Shown: positions 19,613-30,029 of the stretch, piece by piece
How positions within the stretch are numbered: the stretch's first letter is position 1
Layout of the letters: each line of letters opens with the position of its first letter
Assembly (NCBI GenBank): GCA_965232455.1
Contig: OZ246981.1
Location: forward strand, 124,001-188,000
From: JBFGFX01 sp965232455
GTDB taxonomy: Bacteria; Pseudomonadota; Gammaproteobacteria; Steroidobacterales; Woeseiaceae
Direction of reading: 5' to 3'
DNA: 64,000 nt
The notes under the pieces: generated by a model
Database searches by the model: none
Seen by the model: the letters and a program-made list of their open reading frames with translations, nothing else
What the model was told of the DNA's origin: nothing
Made by a program: the position numbers and the translations under genes

Positions 19613-20755
19613 ATGGCGCCGTTGATTTCCGCCGACAACGACTTCGCGATCTGGGCCGTGCTGATCGGCATCGCCGCGTTCGGCTTCTGGTGCGAGCGTT
19701 ATCCGATCGGTCGCAAATACTCCGGCGTGATGCTGTTGATCACGCTCGCGATCGTACTGTCGAACCTGCGGGTCATTCCGACGCAGGCGCCCGCCTACGA
19801 TACGGTCTGGACCTATCTCGTACCCATCGCGATTCCGCTCCTGCTGTTTCAGGCGGACATGCGCCGAATCTTCAGCGAAGCGGGCAAAACGCTCGTCGCG
19901 TTCGTCATCGGCAGCGCCGCCGTCGTTGCCGGCGTATTCGTCGGGATTGCGTTGATTGATCTTGGCCCGCACGAAACGAAGCTTGCCGGCATTTTTACGG
20001 GCACCTACATCGGCGGTTCGCTGAATTTTGCGGCCGTCGCCGAGGTGACCCGGTTCCCCGACGAGACGGTGTTGACGGCGGCCGTAGCCGCCGACAACGT
20101 GATCACCAACTTACACGTCCTGGTGGTCATCCTGCTGCCCGGTATAGCGGCGGTATCGCGGTTTTTTCCGTCGCGCCGCGAAGCGGCTTTCGGGCCGACC
20201 GCCGGCGCGGACGACACGGCGGTTCACCGCATTGCCGACCTCGACGTCGTCGGGCTGCTGGCGGCGCTTGCGCTCGCGTTCGCGCTCGCCGCGCTCGGCC
20301 GCGCGGTGGCCGCTTATTTCGACAGCCCGCAGTACGCGATTCTCGTGACCACGCTGCTCGCGTTATTGATTGCGACTTTCGGCAAGCGCGTGGTCGGCGG
20401 GATCTCGGGGTACACCGAGGCGGGCAACGCGCTCCTGTTCATTTTTCTCGCGACAATCGGCGCGAGCGCCGACATCTGGCAGCTGGTCGAGATTGCGCCG
20501 ATCCTGTTCGTGTTTGCGTTGATCATCGTCAGCGTCCACATGATTCTGCTGTTGGCGATCGGCAGGGTGTTCAAACTGGGTTTGGCGGAAATGTGTATCG
20601 CCTCGGCGGTGTGCATTGGCGGTCCCGCGTCGGGTCCCGCCATCGCGGTCGCCAAAGGCTGGCGGGATCTGGTCATCCCGGGGGTCCTGGCGGGATCCTT
20701 CGGTTATGCGATCGGCAGCTTCGTCGGCGTCACCGTGTACGAGTGGCTGAGCTGA
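19613..20755 (+). CDS. DUF819 family integral membrane protein
   Basis: A 380-residue membrane protein with about ten helices, belonging to the DUF819 (YjcL-like) family. Features are the N-terminal AIWAVLIGIAAFGFWCE helix, the central GTYIGGSLNFAAVAE motif, and the C-terminal CIGGPASGPAIAVAKGW half-helix motif reminiscent of carboxylate and cation symporters. Substrate is unknown. It probably shares a transcript with the preceding hydratase-like lipoprotein and could import a related small acid; that link is inference. Confidence 0.82.
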   Translation: MAPLISADNDFAIWAVLIGIAAFGFWCERYPIGRKYSGVMLLITLAIVLSNLRVIPTQAPAYDTVWTYLVPIAIPLLLFQADMRRIFSEAGKTLVAFVIGSAAVVAGVFVGIALIDLGPHETKLAGIFTGTYIGGSLNFAAVAEVTRFPDETVLTAAVAADNVITNLHVLVVILLPGIAAVSRFFPSRREAAFGPTAGADDTAVHRIADLDVVGLLAALALAFALAALGRAVAAYFDSPQYAILVTTLLALLIATFGKRVVGGISGYTEAGNALLFIFLATIGASADIWQLVEIAPILFVFALIIVSVHMILLLAIGRVFKLGLAEMCIASAVCIGGPASGPAIAVAKGWRDLVIPGVLAGSFGYAIGSFVGVTVYEWLS

Positions 20756-20815
20756 TCTGCGCCAATCGCGACGTCCGCCGTCTATCCACGCTGATCTTGT
20801 CCACCGGATCTTGTG

Positions 20816-21700
20816 TTAGCGTGACGGTCGCGTCGCCTGGGTGACGCGCGGCAGACCGGCGAGATCCGTAAACGGGCGGCAGTCCCGCCAGCCGTTTTCG
20901 GCCAGGATTTGCGTCACCGCCTGTTGCTGGTCGGCGCCGTGCTCCAGCAGGAGCGTCCCGCCATCGGCCAGGACGGGCCCGCACTCGACCGCCAGGCGGC
21001 GTATCGCGTCGAGGCCGTCCGTTCCGGAGACCAGTGCATCCCTCGGTTCGTGACGCAGCCTGTCAAGGGCGGGATCGGCGGCCGCGACGTAGGGCGGATT
21101 GGAGACGATCAGGTCGAAGGTCTCGCCGGCGACCGGTTCGGTCCAGCTGCCGGCCAGGAAGCTCACGTTGTCGATATCGAGCTGGCGCGCGTTCTCGCTG
21201 GCGATTGCAAGCGCGGCCTCGCTGACGTCGGTTGCAGTGATGCGGCAAAGCGATCGCTCGTGCGCGATGGCCAGCGCGATTGCGCCACTGCCGGTGCCCA
21301 GGTCGAGCACCCGCCACTCGGCCTCGCGCGGCATCAGTTGCAAAGCGCGTTCCACGAGCAGTTCGGTTTCAGGACGCGGCACCAGGGTTGCCGGGCTCAC
21401 CATCAGGGTCAGCGACCAGAATTCTTTTTTGCCTACGATGTAGGCTAGCGGGACGCCGTCGGCACGCTGGTCGATTGCGCTGAAAAATCGTTGCCGGGCG
21501 GCAGGGTCGAGACTGTCCTCCGGGTGCGCAACCAGGTAGCTTCGAGGCACGTCGATCGCACGCGCCAAGAGCAGTTCGGCATCCAACCGGGGACTCTCGC
21601 TGACGTCCTCGAGGCGCCGGACCGCCGCCGCGACGGCGGCGCGAAGCGTCAAATCACTTTTCACAAATTCATTCAAAGCGGGCGGTCCTTGGCGTACCAT
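20816..21700 (-). CDS. prmC: Peptide chain release factor N5-glutamine methyltransferase
   Basis: A 294-residue PrmC/HemK enzyme that methylates the glutamine of the GGQ motif in release factors. The N-terminal helical substrate-binding domain is followed by a class I methyltransferase with the SAM loop DLGTGSGAIALAIA and the diagnostic NPPY active-site motif (LIVSNPPYVA). I chose ATG 21700; a TTG at 21709 is also in frame. Normally it directly follows prfA, but here the plus-strand cystathionine synthase gene lies between them. Confidence 0.95.
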   Translation of the reverse strand: MVRQGPPALNEFVKSDLTLRAAVAAAVRRLEDVSESPRLDAELLLARAIDVPRSYLVAHPEDSLDPAARQRFFSAIDQRADGVPLAYIVGKKEFWSLTLMVSPATLVPRPETELLVERALQLMPREAEWRVLDLGTGSGAIALAIAHERSLCRITATDVSEAALAIASENARQLDIDNVSFLAGSWTEPVAGETFDLIVSNPPYVAAADPALDRLRHEPRDALVSGTDGLDAIRRLAVECGPVLADGGTLLLEHGADQQQAVTQILAENGWRDCRPFTDLAGLPRVTQATRPSR

Positions 21701-21732
21701 TGCGTGCAATTTCCTGCCTAAATGTAGCGGCG

Positions 21733-23097
<1,365 letters not shown>

Positions 23098-23117
23098 GCC
23101 GCTCCTAGGGCGGGGCG

Positions 23118-24200
23118 TCAGTTTGCGATTGCGGCGAGCTGTTCCGCTTGGTATTCGTTGATCAGCGGCTGGACCACCTGGTCCATGTCGCCTTCGAGGA
23201 TTTCCGACAGCTTGTAAAGCGTCAGGTTGATCCGGTGGTCGGTGACCCGGCCCTGGGGAAAGTTGTAGGTACGGATTCTTTCCGAGCGATCGCCGCTGCC
23301 CACCTGTAACTTGCGCTGTTCAGCCTGCTCCGACTCACGGGCGGCGATCTCGACGTCGAGCAGTTTGGCCTGTAACAAAGACATGGCGCGCGCGCGGTTC
23401 TTGTGCTGCGAACGCTCGTCCTGACATTCCACGACGATACCGCTGGGAAGGTGAGTCAAGCGCACCGCGGAGTCGGTTTTGTTGACGTGCTGGCCGCCCG
23501 CCCCCGAGGCGCGGAAGGTGTCCACCCGCAGGTCGGCGGGGTTGATGTCGATCTCTTCGACTTCGTCGGGCTCCGGCAGGACAGCGACGGTGCATGCCGA
23601 AGTGTGGATGCGCCCCTGTGATTCGGTGGCCGGGACGCGCTGCACCCGGTGCGCGCCGGACTCGAATTTCAGGCGAGCGAAAATGCTGCTGCCGGTAATA
23701 CGACACACCACCTCCTTGTAGCCGCCATGCTCGCCGTCGCGCTCGCTGATCACTTCGAGTCGCCAACCCTTGGACTCGGCATAACGGGAATACATGCGGA
23801 ACAGGTCGCCGGCGAATATCGCGGCTTCGTCACCGCCCGTGCCCGCACGGATTTCAAGATAGATGTTGCTGTCGTCGTGCGGGTCCGGCGGAATCAGCGA
23901 GCGCTGCAGTTCCTCCAGCAGCTTCGTGTCGCGTTCACTCAGGACGGCCAACTCCTCCCTGCCCATCTCCTTTACCGCGTCGTCGTCGTCGTTGGCCATT
24001 TCTTCGGCCGCCGCAATGTCTTCGCGGAGGGACTCGTATTGTGTGAACAGCGAGATAATCGGCTCCAGCCGCGAGTATTCCCGGGAAAGATCGCGGAACC
24101 GGTTCTGGTCGCCGATGACGTCGGGGTCGGCCAGAAGACCGGCGATCTCCTCGAAGCGGTCGCGCGTTTGCTCCAGGCGATGGCGGATGGAGTCTTTCAC
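23118..24200 (-). CDS. prfA: Peptide chain release factor 1
   Basis: A 360-residue RF1 that terminates translation at UAA and UAG. The GGQ motif is in GAGGQHVNKTDSAVR, and the stop-codon recognition tripeptide is PAT (RVPATESQG), typical of RF1 rather than the SPF of RF2. It begins 3 bp after hemA on the same strand, the standard hemA-prfA arrangement. The methylating enzyme PrmC is downstream beyond an inserted opposite-strand gene. Confidence 0.97.
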   Translation of the reverse strand: MKDSIRHRLEQTRDRFEEIAGLLADPDVIGDQNRFRDLSREYSRLEPIISLFTQYESLREDIAAAEEMANDDDDAVKEMGREELAVLSERDTKLLEELQRSLIPPDPHDDSNIYLEIRAGTGGDEAAIFAGDLFRMYSRYAESKGWRLEVISERDGEHGGYKEVVCRITGSSIFARLKFESGAHRVQRVPATESQGRIHTSACTVAVLPEPDEVEEIDINPADLRVDTFRASGAGGQHVNKTDSAVRLTHLPSGIVVECQDERSQHKNRARAMSLLQAKLLDVEIAARESEQAEQRKLQVGSGDRSERIRTYNFPQGRVTDHRINLTLYKLSEILEGDMDQVVQPLINEYQAEQLAAIAN

Positions 24201-24203
24201 GGG

Positions 24204-25463
24204 TCAATCGTCATCGTCGCGCAGGCCGAAAAGCTCGCGTACGGAATCTATGAACGGCTCGTCGGACTCCTCGCCCGCCGCGCGCAGCCGGACGCTGGGT
24301 TGATGCAGCAGCTTTTTCATCAGCGCGGCGGTGACGTATTCCATCACTTCCTCGGAGTCGGCGCCTTTGCGCAGTCGTCGCCGTCCCTGCGCCAGCACTT
24401 CGTCTCGCAGGGTGTCTCCGTAGTCGCGCAGCGCCGTGATCACCGGCGCCACTTCCCGGCTGCGCTCGAAGTCGAGGTAGCGCCTGATTTCGTCGGCGAG
24501 GATGCGGTCCGCGTCCACGGCGGCTTCCTCACGGGAGCTTTGGCCTTCGAGCACAACCTTGTCGAGATCGTCGACGGTGTAAAGATAAACGTCGTCCATC
24601 TCGGAGATCATCGGGTCGAGATCGCGCGGCACGGCGATATCGACCGCAAAGATCGGACGCCGTTTCCTGGCCTTGACCGCGTCGCTCATCTGCTCGGCCG
24701 TCACGATGATGTCGGGGCTCGCCGTGGAACTGATCAGGATGTCCGCTTCTTCGAGCGTGCCGTCGAGTTCCGAAAGCGGCAGGGCAAAACCGCTGAACTG
24801 GCTGGCCAGGTTTTGCGCTCGCGTGACGTCGCGGTTTGCGATAAACAGCCGGCCGATACCTTTGCGTGACAGGTGTTTCGCGACCAGTTCGATGGTCATG
24901 CCGGCGCCGATCAAGACAGCCGTGTGTTGACCGAAACCGGCAAAAAACTGTTTGGCGAGACTGACGGCGGCATAGGCGACCGAGACCGGATTGCTGCCGA
25001 TTTCGGTATCCGTGCGAACCTTTTTCGCAACCGAAAAAGTGTGGTGGAACAGCCGGGTCAGGGTTCGGCCCACGGTACGCTGCTGCTCGGCCTCGCGGAA
25101 CGCGTCCTTGAGCTGCCCTAGAACCTGAGGTTCGCCCAGAACCATCGAGTCCAGACCGCAGGCAACGCGGAACAAATGCCGGATGGCGGCGTCGTGATCC
25201 AGCGAAAACAGGGCTTCGTCGAGTTCGATACCCAGGTTCTGTTCTTTTTTCAACCAGTTACAAAGCTCGGTGACGCCGGCTTCCGCGGCGTCCACGTACA
25301 GCTCCGTGCGGTTGCAGGTCGACAGAATGACAACTTCGCTGACGGTGGGCAGCGCAACGACCTGCTGTAACGCCCGACGCGCGTGATCGCCCGCAAACAC
25401 GACCTGCTCGCGTATTTCGATAGGTGCCGTGTTATGGTTCAGGCCGATTATCTTGAGTGGCAT
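24204..25463 (-). CDS. hemA: Glutamyl-tRNA reductase
   Basis: A 419-residue enzyme that reduces Glu-tRNA to glutamate-1-semialdehyde, the first step of tetrapyrrole synthesis by the C5 pathway. The nucleophile is C50 in LSTCNRTELY. The NADPH domain shows VLIGAGMTIELVAKHL, and a C-terminal dimerisation helix follows. It is divergent from the TPR lipoprotein gene, with lolB further on, a conserved gammaproteobacterial neighbourhood. Confidence 0.97.
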   Translation of the reverse strand: MPLKIIGLNHNTAPIEIREQVVFAGDHARRALQQVVALPTVSEVVILSTCNRTELYVDAAEAGVTELCNWLKKEQNLGIELDEALFSLDHDAAIRHLFRVACGLDSMVLGEPQVLGQLKDAFREAEQQRTVGRTLTRLFHHTFSVAKKVRTDTEIGSNPVSVAYAAVSLAKQFFAGFGQHTAVLIGAGMTIELVAKHLSRKGIGRLFIANRDVTRAQNLASQFSGFALPLSELDGTLEEADILISSTASPDIIVTAEQMSDAVKARKRRPIFAVDIAVPRDLDPMISEMDDVYLYTVDDLDKVVLEGQSSREEAAVDADRILADEIRRYLDFERSREVAPVITALRDYGDTLRDEVLAQGRRRLRKGADSEEVMEYVTAALMKKLLHQPSVRLRAAGEESDEPFIDSVRELFGLRDDDD

Positions 25464-25567
25464 CGGGAAACGCGGGTGGTCCGAGCGAAATCAGGGGGTA
25501 TCATAAGCGAACTGAATGCTCAGTTCCCTGTCTGTGTTTCCCACATTGAGGAAATTCTTGAATCAGC

Positions 25568-27277
25568 ATGTTCGATAAACTCTCCCTGAGGCGCCGTCCT
25601 CCAAGCGCCCAGGCCAACTGGCTGCTCCTGACAACAACCCTGATATTGCTTGCCTGCAACACCGTGCCGGCTCAGGACCAGGATGCGGGCAGTGTGCGCG
25701 AGCATCTCGACCGGGCCAGGTCGGCGCTGGAGCAGCGGGACTACGACCTCGCCGCCGATGAGTATTATCGTGCCGCCAGTCTCAGTGATAATCCGGAAGT
25801 TGCCGTGCAGGCGACTCGAATCGCTTACACCTACGGTTTCAACGAGCAGGCGCTTGCGGCCGCCGAGCGCTGGCTCGATCTCGACGAAGACAGCGAAGAG
25901 GCGCTGCTCTACGTGGCGCAGCTGAACCTGCGGCTCGGGAATTTGCGCGCCGCCCGACGTGAGTTCGCCAGGCTCATCGAAAGGGCCGACGAGGCGCCCG
26001 AAGAGCGCCTGGTGTCGCTGATACCGATACTCTCCGAGGAGGACGCCGAAAACGCCGACAGGCTGATGCGGCGTCTCGCACAGCCGTATCGCAGAACCGC
26101 CTACGGACAGTATGCGTCCGCGGTCATGGCGCTGCAGGCCGGGGACGCCGACGAGGCCAGGAAGCGGGCACAGCGGGCCATCGAGTTGGATCCGGAGTGG
26201 ATCAAGCCGAAGCTCCTGTACGCCAGGTCGCTGCTGCTTGCCGGTGACGACGAGGCGGCGATCGACTACGCCGCGAGGATTGTGGGTGACGACCCGCGGC
26301 CGGAACCGGAAGCGCGCCTGGAACTGGCCATCATGTACCTGTCCGCGGGCCGCGACGACGATGCGCTGAGCCAGGTGAATCAGGTGTTGCTGGAGCAGCC
26401 GTCCCGCAGCGATGCGCTGCGCATGCTCGCGATCATCAATTTCCGGCTGGATAACCTCGACGCCGCCTGGGACGATTTTCAGGATCTGTTGCAGAGCGGC
26501 CGGTACACCATGGACGCGCTGTATTACCTGGCCCGGATCGCCGATCGACGCGAAGAGGTCAGCCGGGCGATTACGCTCTATTCCCAGGTAACTCGCGGTC
26601 AGAACGTCGTTGTGGCGCAACGCCGGGCCAGCGGCCTGATCGCCCAGCAGGGTGATGAAGACGCGGCGCTGGAGCACCTGGAGACGTTTGCCGAGACGCA
26701 CCCGAACCACGCCGTTGACATGGTGGCCGCGCAGGCGCAGCTGCTGGCGTCCCTCAACCGGTACCCCGAAGCCCTGGAGGTTTACGACCGGGTCGTCGCC
26801 TACCGGCCCGACCACGAAAACACGCTGCTCGGCCGCGCCGAGCTCCTGGTCCGCATGGACCGCATCGACGAGGCGGTGGCGCAGTACCGGGTTGCGGTCA
26901 AGAAGTTTCCGGACAGCGCGGCCTCGTTGAACGCGCTCGGCTACACGCTGGCCGACCGGACGACCGAGTACGCCGAGGCGGCGCGACTGATCCGGAGAGC
27001 CTTGAGGCTGGAACCCGACAGTCCGGCCATCATCGATAGCTGGGGGTGGGTTCTCTACCGCCAGGGTAAGCTGGAAGAAGCGCTGGTACAGCTCGAACTT
27101 GCTTACGAGGGTTTTCCCGACCCGGAAGTCGCGGCACACATCGTCGAGGTGCTGTGGAAGTTGGAGCGGAACGAAGAGGCAAGAGCGTTTCTCGAAAAGG
27201 CCGAGCTAGAGGACCCGGACCATCCCCTGCTCAAAAACATCCGTGAACGCGCATTCCCCGACGACGAACCTGACTAG
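25568..27277 (+). CDS. Tetratricopeptide-repeat lipoprotein
   Basis: A 569-residue protein with an N-terminal export signal ending in a lipobox-like LILLAC (cysteine near residue 29), followed by a chain of TPR motifs across nearly the whole length. Examples are LEQRDYDLAADEYYRAASL near the start and the classical last repeats at about 470-540. No catalytic domain is visible. Such proteins next to lolB are common in gammaproteobacteria and are presumed envelope-associated scaffolds. The upstream ribosome site is weak. Its 3' end overlaps the longest possible lolB frame by 35 bases. Confidence 0.85.
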   Translation: MFDKLSLRRRPPSAQANWLLLTTTLILLACNTVPAQDQDAGSVREHLDRARSALEQRDYDLAADEYYRAASLSDNPEVAVQATRIAYTYGFNEQALAAAERWLDLDEDSEEALLYVAQLNLRLGNLRAARREFARLIERADEAPEERLVSLIPILSEEDAENADRLMRRLAQPYRRTAYGQYASAVMALQAGDADEARKRAQRAIELDPEWIKPKLLYARSLLLAGDDEAAIDYAARIVGDDPRPEPEARLELAIMYLSAGRDDDALSQVNQVLLEQPSRSDALRMLAIINFRLDNLDAAWDDFQDLLQSGRYTMDALYYLARIADRREEVSRAITLYSQVTRGQNVVVAQRRASGLIAQQGDEDAALEHLETFAETHPNHAVDMVAAQAQLLASLNRYPEALEVYDRVVAYRPDHENTLLGRAELLVRMDRIDEAVAQYRVAVKKFPDSAASLNALGYTLADRTTEYAEAARLIRRALRLEPDSPAIIDSWGWVLYRQGKLEEALVQLELAYEGFPDPEVAAHIVEVLWKLERNEEARAFLEKAELEDPDHPLLKNIRERAFPDDEPD

Positions 27278-27890
27278 AACCTATCTCAAATTGGATCGTA
27301 GCCGCGGCTGGCTGCCGCTTGTCGCCGGTCTCGCTCTGCTGCACGGCTGCGCGGTCGAGCGCGGCGTCGAGCTGCCTGAACTGAGCGACTGGGAAGTCCG
27401 AGAGAGCGTCCTGACAGGCATCTCCGAATGGGCGTTTTCGGGGCGTATCGGCGTAAGCGCCGGTGACGAGGGTTTCAACGGGCGCCTGCGATGGCGGCAG
27501 ACGGACGACGAGTTCACGGCGTCCGTGAGCGGGCCCTTCGGTGCGGGCAGCGTGCAGATTGACGGCAGTCGCGACCGCATTACCGTGACCGAACGCAGCG
27601 GCGAACTGACGGAACTCCGCGACCCCGAGTACGATCTAAGGGTACGTTACGGCTGGACCATCCCGGTGACCAGCCTGCGTTATTGGGCCTTGGGCGTGCC
27701 TGATCCGAACTCGCCCGCGGTGACCGAATTTGGCGATGACGGCCAGCTTGCGCGTCTTGAGCAGCGAAATTGGGTGGTGGACATTGCGCAGTATCGCGAA
27801 GGCGGCGGCCAGCTTATGCCGCGTCGGATTACCGCCGTCAACGGGGACGCCAAGGTTCGACTGGTGATCGACAGTTGGACGTTCTATTAG
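27243..27890 (+). CDS. lolB: Outer-membrane lipoprotein insertion protein LolB
   Basis: A LolB-family lipoprotein: signal segment WLPLVAGLALLHGC followed by the LolB beta-barrel (ISEWAFSGRIGVSAGDEGF, YGWTIPVTSLRYWALGVP). It receives lipoproteins from LolA and inserts them in the outer membrane. The longest frame starts at GTG 27243 and gives 215 residues. A TTG at 27291 would give a shorter signal peptide of conventional size and no overlap with the TPR gene, and may be the true start. The gene ispE, which usually follows, is absent here. Confidence 0.9.
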   Translation: MNAHSPTTNLTRTYLKLDRSRGWLPLVAGLALLHGCAVERGVELPELSDWEVRESVLTGISEWAFSGRIGVSAGDEGFNGRLRWRQTDDEFTASVSGPFGAGSVQIDGSRDRITVTERSGELTELRDPEYDLRVRYGWTIPVTSLRYWALGVPDPNSPAVTEFGDDGQLARLEQRNWVVDIAQYREGGGQLMPRRITAVNGDAKVRLVIDSWTFY

Positions 27891-27902
27891 CCCGACTGAG
27901 GT

Positions 27903-27975
27903 TTGACAGCATCGAGGGTCGCCAGCAAACTACGCGCGTCAAACGCGATGTTTCGGCCGCGCACGAACGGCCGAA
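27903..27975 (+). promoter_or_regulatory. Candidate tRNA-Gln promoter and hairpin
   Basis: A consensus -35 box TTGACA lies at 27903-27908, about 80 bp ahead of tRNA-Gln. The -10 position holds only a poor match. Behind it sits a perfect 8-bp inverted repeat TTCGGCCG/CGGCCGAA (27952-27959 and 27968-27975) with an 8-base loop and no T-run. The hairpin could end lolB transcription or shape the tRNA precursor leader. Confidence 0.35.
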
Positions 27976-27989
27976 TCGGACATTCAGAT

Positions 27990-28064
27990 TGGGGTGTAGC
28001 CAAGTGGTAAGGCAACGGGTTTTGATCCCGTCATGCGCAGGTTCGAATCCTGCCACCCCAGCCA
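27990..28064 (+). tRNA. tRNA-Gln (anticodon TTG)
   Basis: A cloverleaf can be folded by hand. The acceptor is TGGGGTG (27990-27996) with CACCCCA (28054-28060), the discriminator is G and CCA is encoded. The anticodon stem ACGGG/CCCGT encloses the loop TTTTGAT with anticodon TTG at 28022-28024, and the T arm carries GGTTCGAATCC. The U1-A72 pair is typical of bacterial tRNA-Gln. It sits between lolB and prs as in many gammaproteobacteria. Confidence 0.96.
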
Positions 28065-28125
28065 ATTCCTGACTCGCCAAGCACGGGAATCTGGCGATGG
28101 AACGGCCGAGTTTAGGGGGGTAGCT

Positions 28126-29079
28126 GTGGATCTGGCGGCAATGGCGATTTTCTCGGGGAATGCGCACCCCAAACTGGCCCGGGACATCGCACGTGTGCTG
28201 CACGTCCCGCTCGCCAAGGCCCACGTCGGGCGCTTCAGCGACGGCGAAATCAACGTCGAGATACTGGAAAACATCCGCGGCCGAGAGACGTTTGTCGTCC
28301 AGCCGACCTGTCCGCCGGCGTCCGAGAACCTGATGGAGCTGTTGGTGATGGTGGACGCCTGCCGGCGCGCGTCCGCGTCGCGGATCACCGCCGTCGTGCC
28401 GTATTTCGGCTATGCGCGCCAGGACCGACGGCCGCGCGCGTCCCGGGTGCCGATCACGGCCAAGCTCGTGGCCAAGATGATCGCCGCCGCCGGTGTGGAC
28501 CGCGTGCTGACGGTGGACCTGCACGCCGACCAGATCCAGGGTTTCTTCGACATCGCGGTCGACAATGTCTACGCGTCGCCCGTTCTCCTGGGCGACGTTT
28601 GGAAGCAGAAGTTTCCGGACATGGTCGTCGTCTCGCCGGACGTCGGCGGCGTCGTTCGCGCGCGCGCATTGGCGAAGCGTCTCGACGACGCGGACCTGGT
28701 CATCATCGACAAACGCCGGTCGAAAGCGAATCAGTCCGAGGTCATGAACATTATCGGCGACGTCGAGAACAAGAATTGCGTCATGATCGACGACATGGTC
28801 GATACGGCGGGCACTCTGTGCCACGCGGCCAGCGGGCTGAAAGCCGAAGGTGCGGAAACCGTACATGCCTACATCACGCACGCGGTATTGTCCGGCCCCG
28901 CGGTCTCGCGCATAGCCGAGTCGGAGCTGGACGAGATTGTCGTCACCGATACGATCCCGCTCAACGAGGAAGCGCAGGCCTGCGGCAAGATCCGCCAGCT
29001 GTCGACGGCGGAGCTGCTGGCCGAGACGATGCGGCGTATCAGCGACGAGGAATCGGTCAGCTCGCTGTACGTGGACTGA
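28126..29079 (+). CDS. prs: Ribose-phosphate pyrophosphokinase
   Basis: A 317-residue PRPP synthase making PRPP from ribose-5-phosphate and ATP for nucleotides, histidine and tryptophan. Conserved parts are the N-terminal AIFSGNAHPKLA, the flexible loop YFGYARQDRR, the ribose-phosphate loop MIDDMVDTAGTL and the catalytic block KRRSKANQSEVMNIIGD. The frame stays open upstream into the tRNA. I chose the GTG at 28126 because GGGGGG lies just five or six bases ahead; ATG 28141 is the alternative. Confidence 0.95.
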   Translation: MDLAAMAIFSGNAHPKLARDIARVLHVPLAKAHVGRFSDGEINVEILENIRGRETFVVQPTCPPASENLMELLVMVDACRRASASRITAVVPYFGYARQDRRPRASRVPITAKLVAKMIAAAGVDRVLTVDLHADQIQGFFDIAVDNVYASPVLLGDVWKQKFPDMVVVSPDVGGVVRARALAKRLDDADLVIIDKRRSKANQSEVMNIIGDVENKNCVMIDDMVDTAGTLCHAASGLKAEGAETVHAYITHAVLSGPAVSRIAESELDEIVVTDTIPLNEEAQACGKIRQLSTAELLAETMRRISDEESVSSLYVD

Positions 29080-29080
29080 A

Positions 29081-29155
29081 GGTCGCCCGCCGGGACGGGT
29101 TTCTATATCCCAGGCCCGACTGTGCCTCCGTAGGAGCCCGTCCCGGCGGGCGACC
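29081..29155. repeat. REP-like inverted pair (possible terminator of prs)
   Basis: Two units face each other. The 19-base arm GGTCGCCCGCCGGGACGGG (29081-29099) is perfectly complementary to 29137-29155, with 37 bases between. The right unit reads GTAGGAGCCCGTCCCGGCGG, a GTAG head followed by a palindrome, as in REP elements. A near-identical single unit lies at 8186-8213. The pair starts 1 bp after the prs stop and has no T-run, so it is better explained as a repeat pair than as an intrinsic terminator. Confidence 0.7.
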
Positions 29156-29263
29156 TGTTCCCCGGCACCGCGGATTGCGTTATGATGCGCCGCGCCGGCC
29201 GGATTGGTCGCGATCCGGTCGTTCTAAATGTCAAACAAAATCAACCAGATAGGGAGAGATCCT

Positions 29264-29956
29264 GTGTCAAAGAAATACGATCTGGTTGCGGAAATGCGTG
29301 AAGACCAGGGGAAAGGTGCGAGCCGCCGCCTGCGTCGACAAGGTAAAGTTCCCGCAATCATCTACGGTGCCGGCCGTCCGCCGCGCAACCTTGCCTTCGA
29401 CCACAACAAGGTCATCAAGGAACTCGAAAACGAAGCGTTTTATTCGAGCATTCTGAGCATCAAGGTCGGTGATAAAAGCCAGGCCGCCGTCGTCAAGGAC
29501 ATTCAGCGTCACCCGGCCAAGCGCCAGATTCTGCACATGGATTTTCAGCGCATCGTCGAAGACGAAAAGATTCGCATGAACGTGCCGCTGCACTTCATCG
29601 GTGAAGACGTGGCCCCGGGCGTCAAACAGGAAGGCGGTTCGGTGTCGCATCTGATGACCGACGTCGAGGTCAGCTGTCTGCCGAAGGACCTGCCGGAATA
29701 CCTGGAGGTCGACGTAGCGGGGCTCGGGTTGAACGAGATGTTGAACATGTCGGACATCAAACTGCCCGAAGGCGTCGAGATCCCGGCGCTCGCGCAAGGC
29801 GAGGATCAGGACAAGGCCATCGTGTCGATCAGCATCATCAAGGAAGTCGTGATCGAAGAGGAGCCGGTCGAGGGCGAAGAGGTCCCTGCAGCAGCCGAGG
29901 GCGAAGCAGCGCCCGCCGGAGACGCAGAGGGCGCGCCCGAGGGCGACGAAGGCTGA
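29264..29956 (+). CDS. rplY: Ribosomal protein L25/general stress protein Ctc
   Basis: A 230-residue long-form L25 (CTC type) that binds 5S rRNA. The N-terminal L25 domain (about 1-95: GASRRLRRQGKVPAIIYG) is followed by the TL5/CTC beta domain (NVPLHFIGEDVAPGVK) and an acidic, alanine-rich tail to the end. I chose GTG 29264, with AGGGAG seven bases upstream, over the ATG at 29228 that has no ribosome site. Gene order prs-rplY-pth-ychF is typical. Confidence 0.95.
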   Translation: MSKKYDLVAEMREDQGKGASRRLRRQGKVPAIIYGAGRPPRNLAFDHNKVIKELENEAFYSSILSIKVGDKSQAAVVKDIQRHPAKRQILHMDFQRIVEDEKIRMNVPLHFIGEDVAPGVKQEGGSVSHLMTDVEVSCLPKDLPEYLEVDVAGLGLNEMLNMSDIKLPEGVEIPALAQGEDQDKAIVSISIIKEVVIEEEPVEGEEVPAAAEGEAAPAGDAEGAPEGDEG

Positions 29957-30029
29957 GACTGGTCGTCCTCGAGAAACCGGGGTCCGTTGCCGGTTTCACG
30001 ATCGCAGTTCCGCGTCGGGAAGTTTCGAG

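Noticed and set aside
25520..27139. Minus-strand open frame of 539 codons across the TPR lipoprotein gene
   Set aside because: Mirror of the TPR coding sequence; no plausible domain and no ribosome site.
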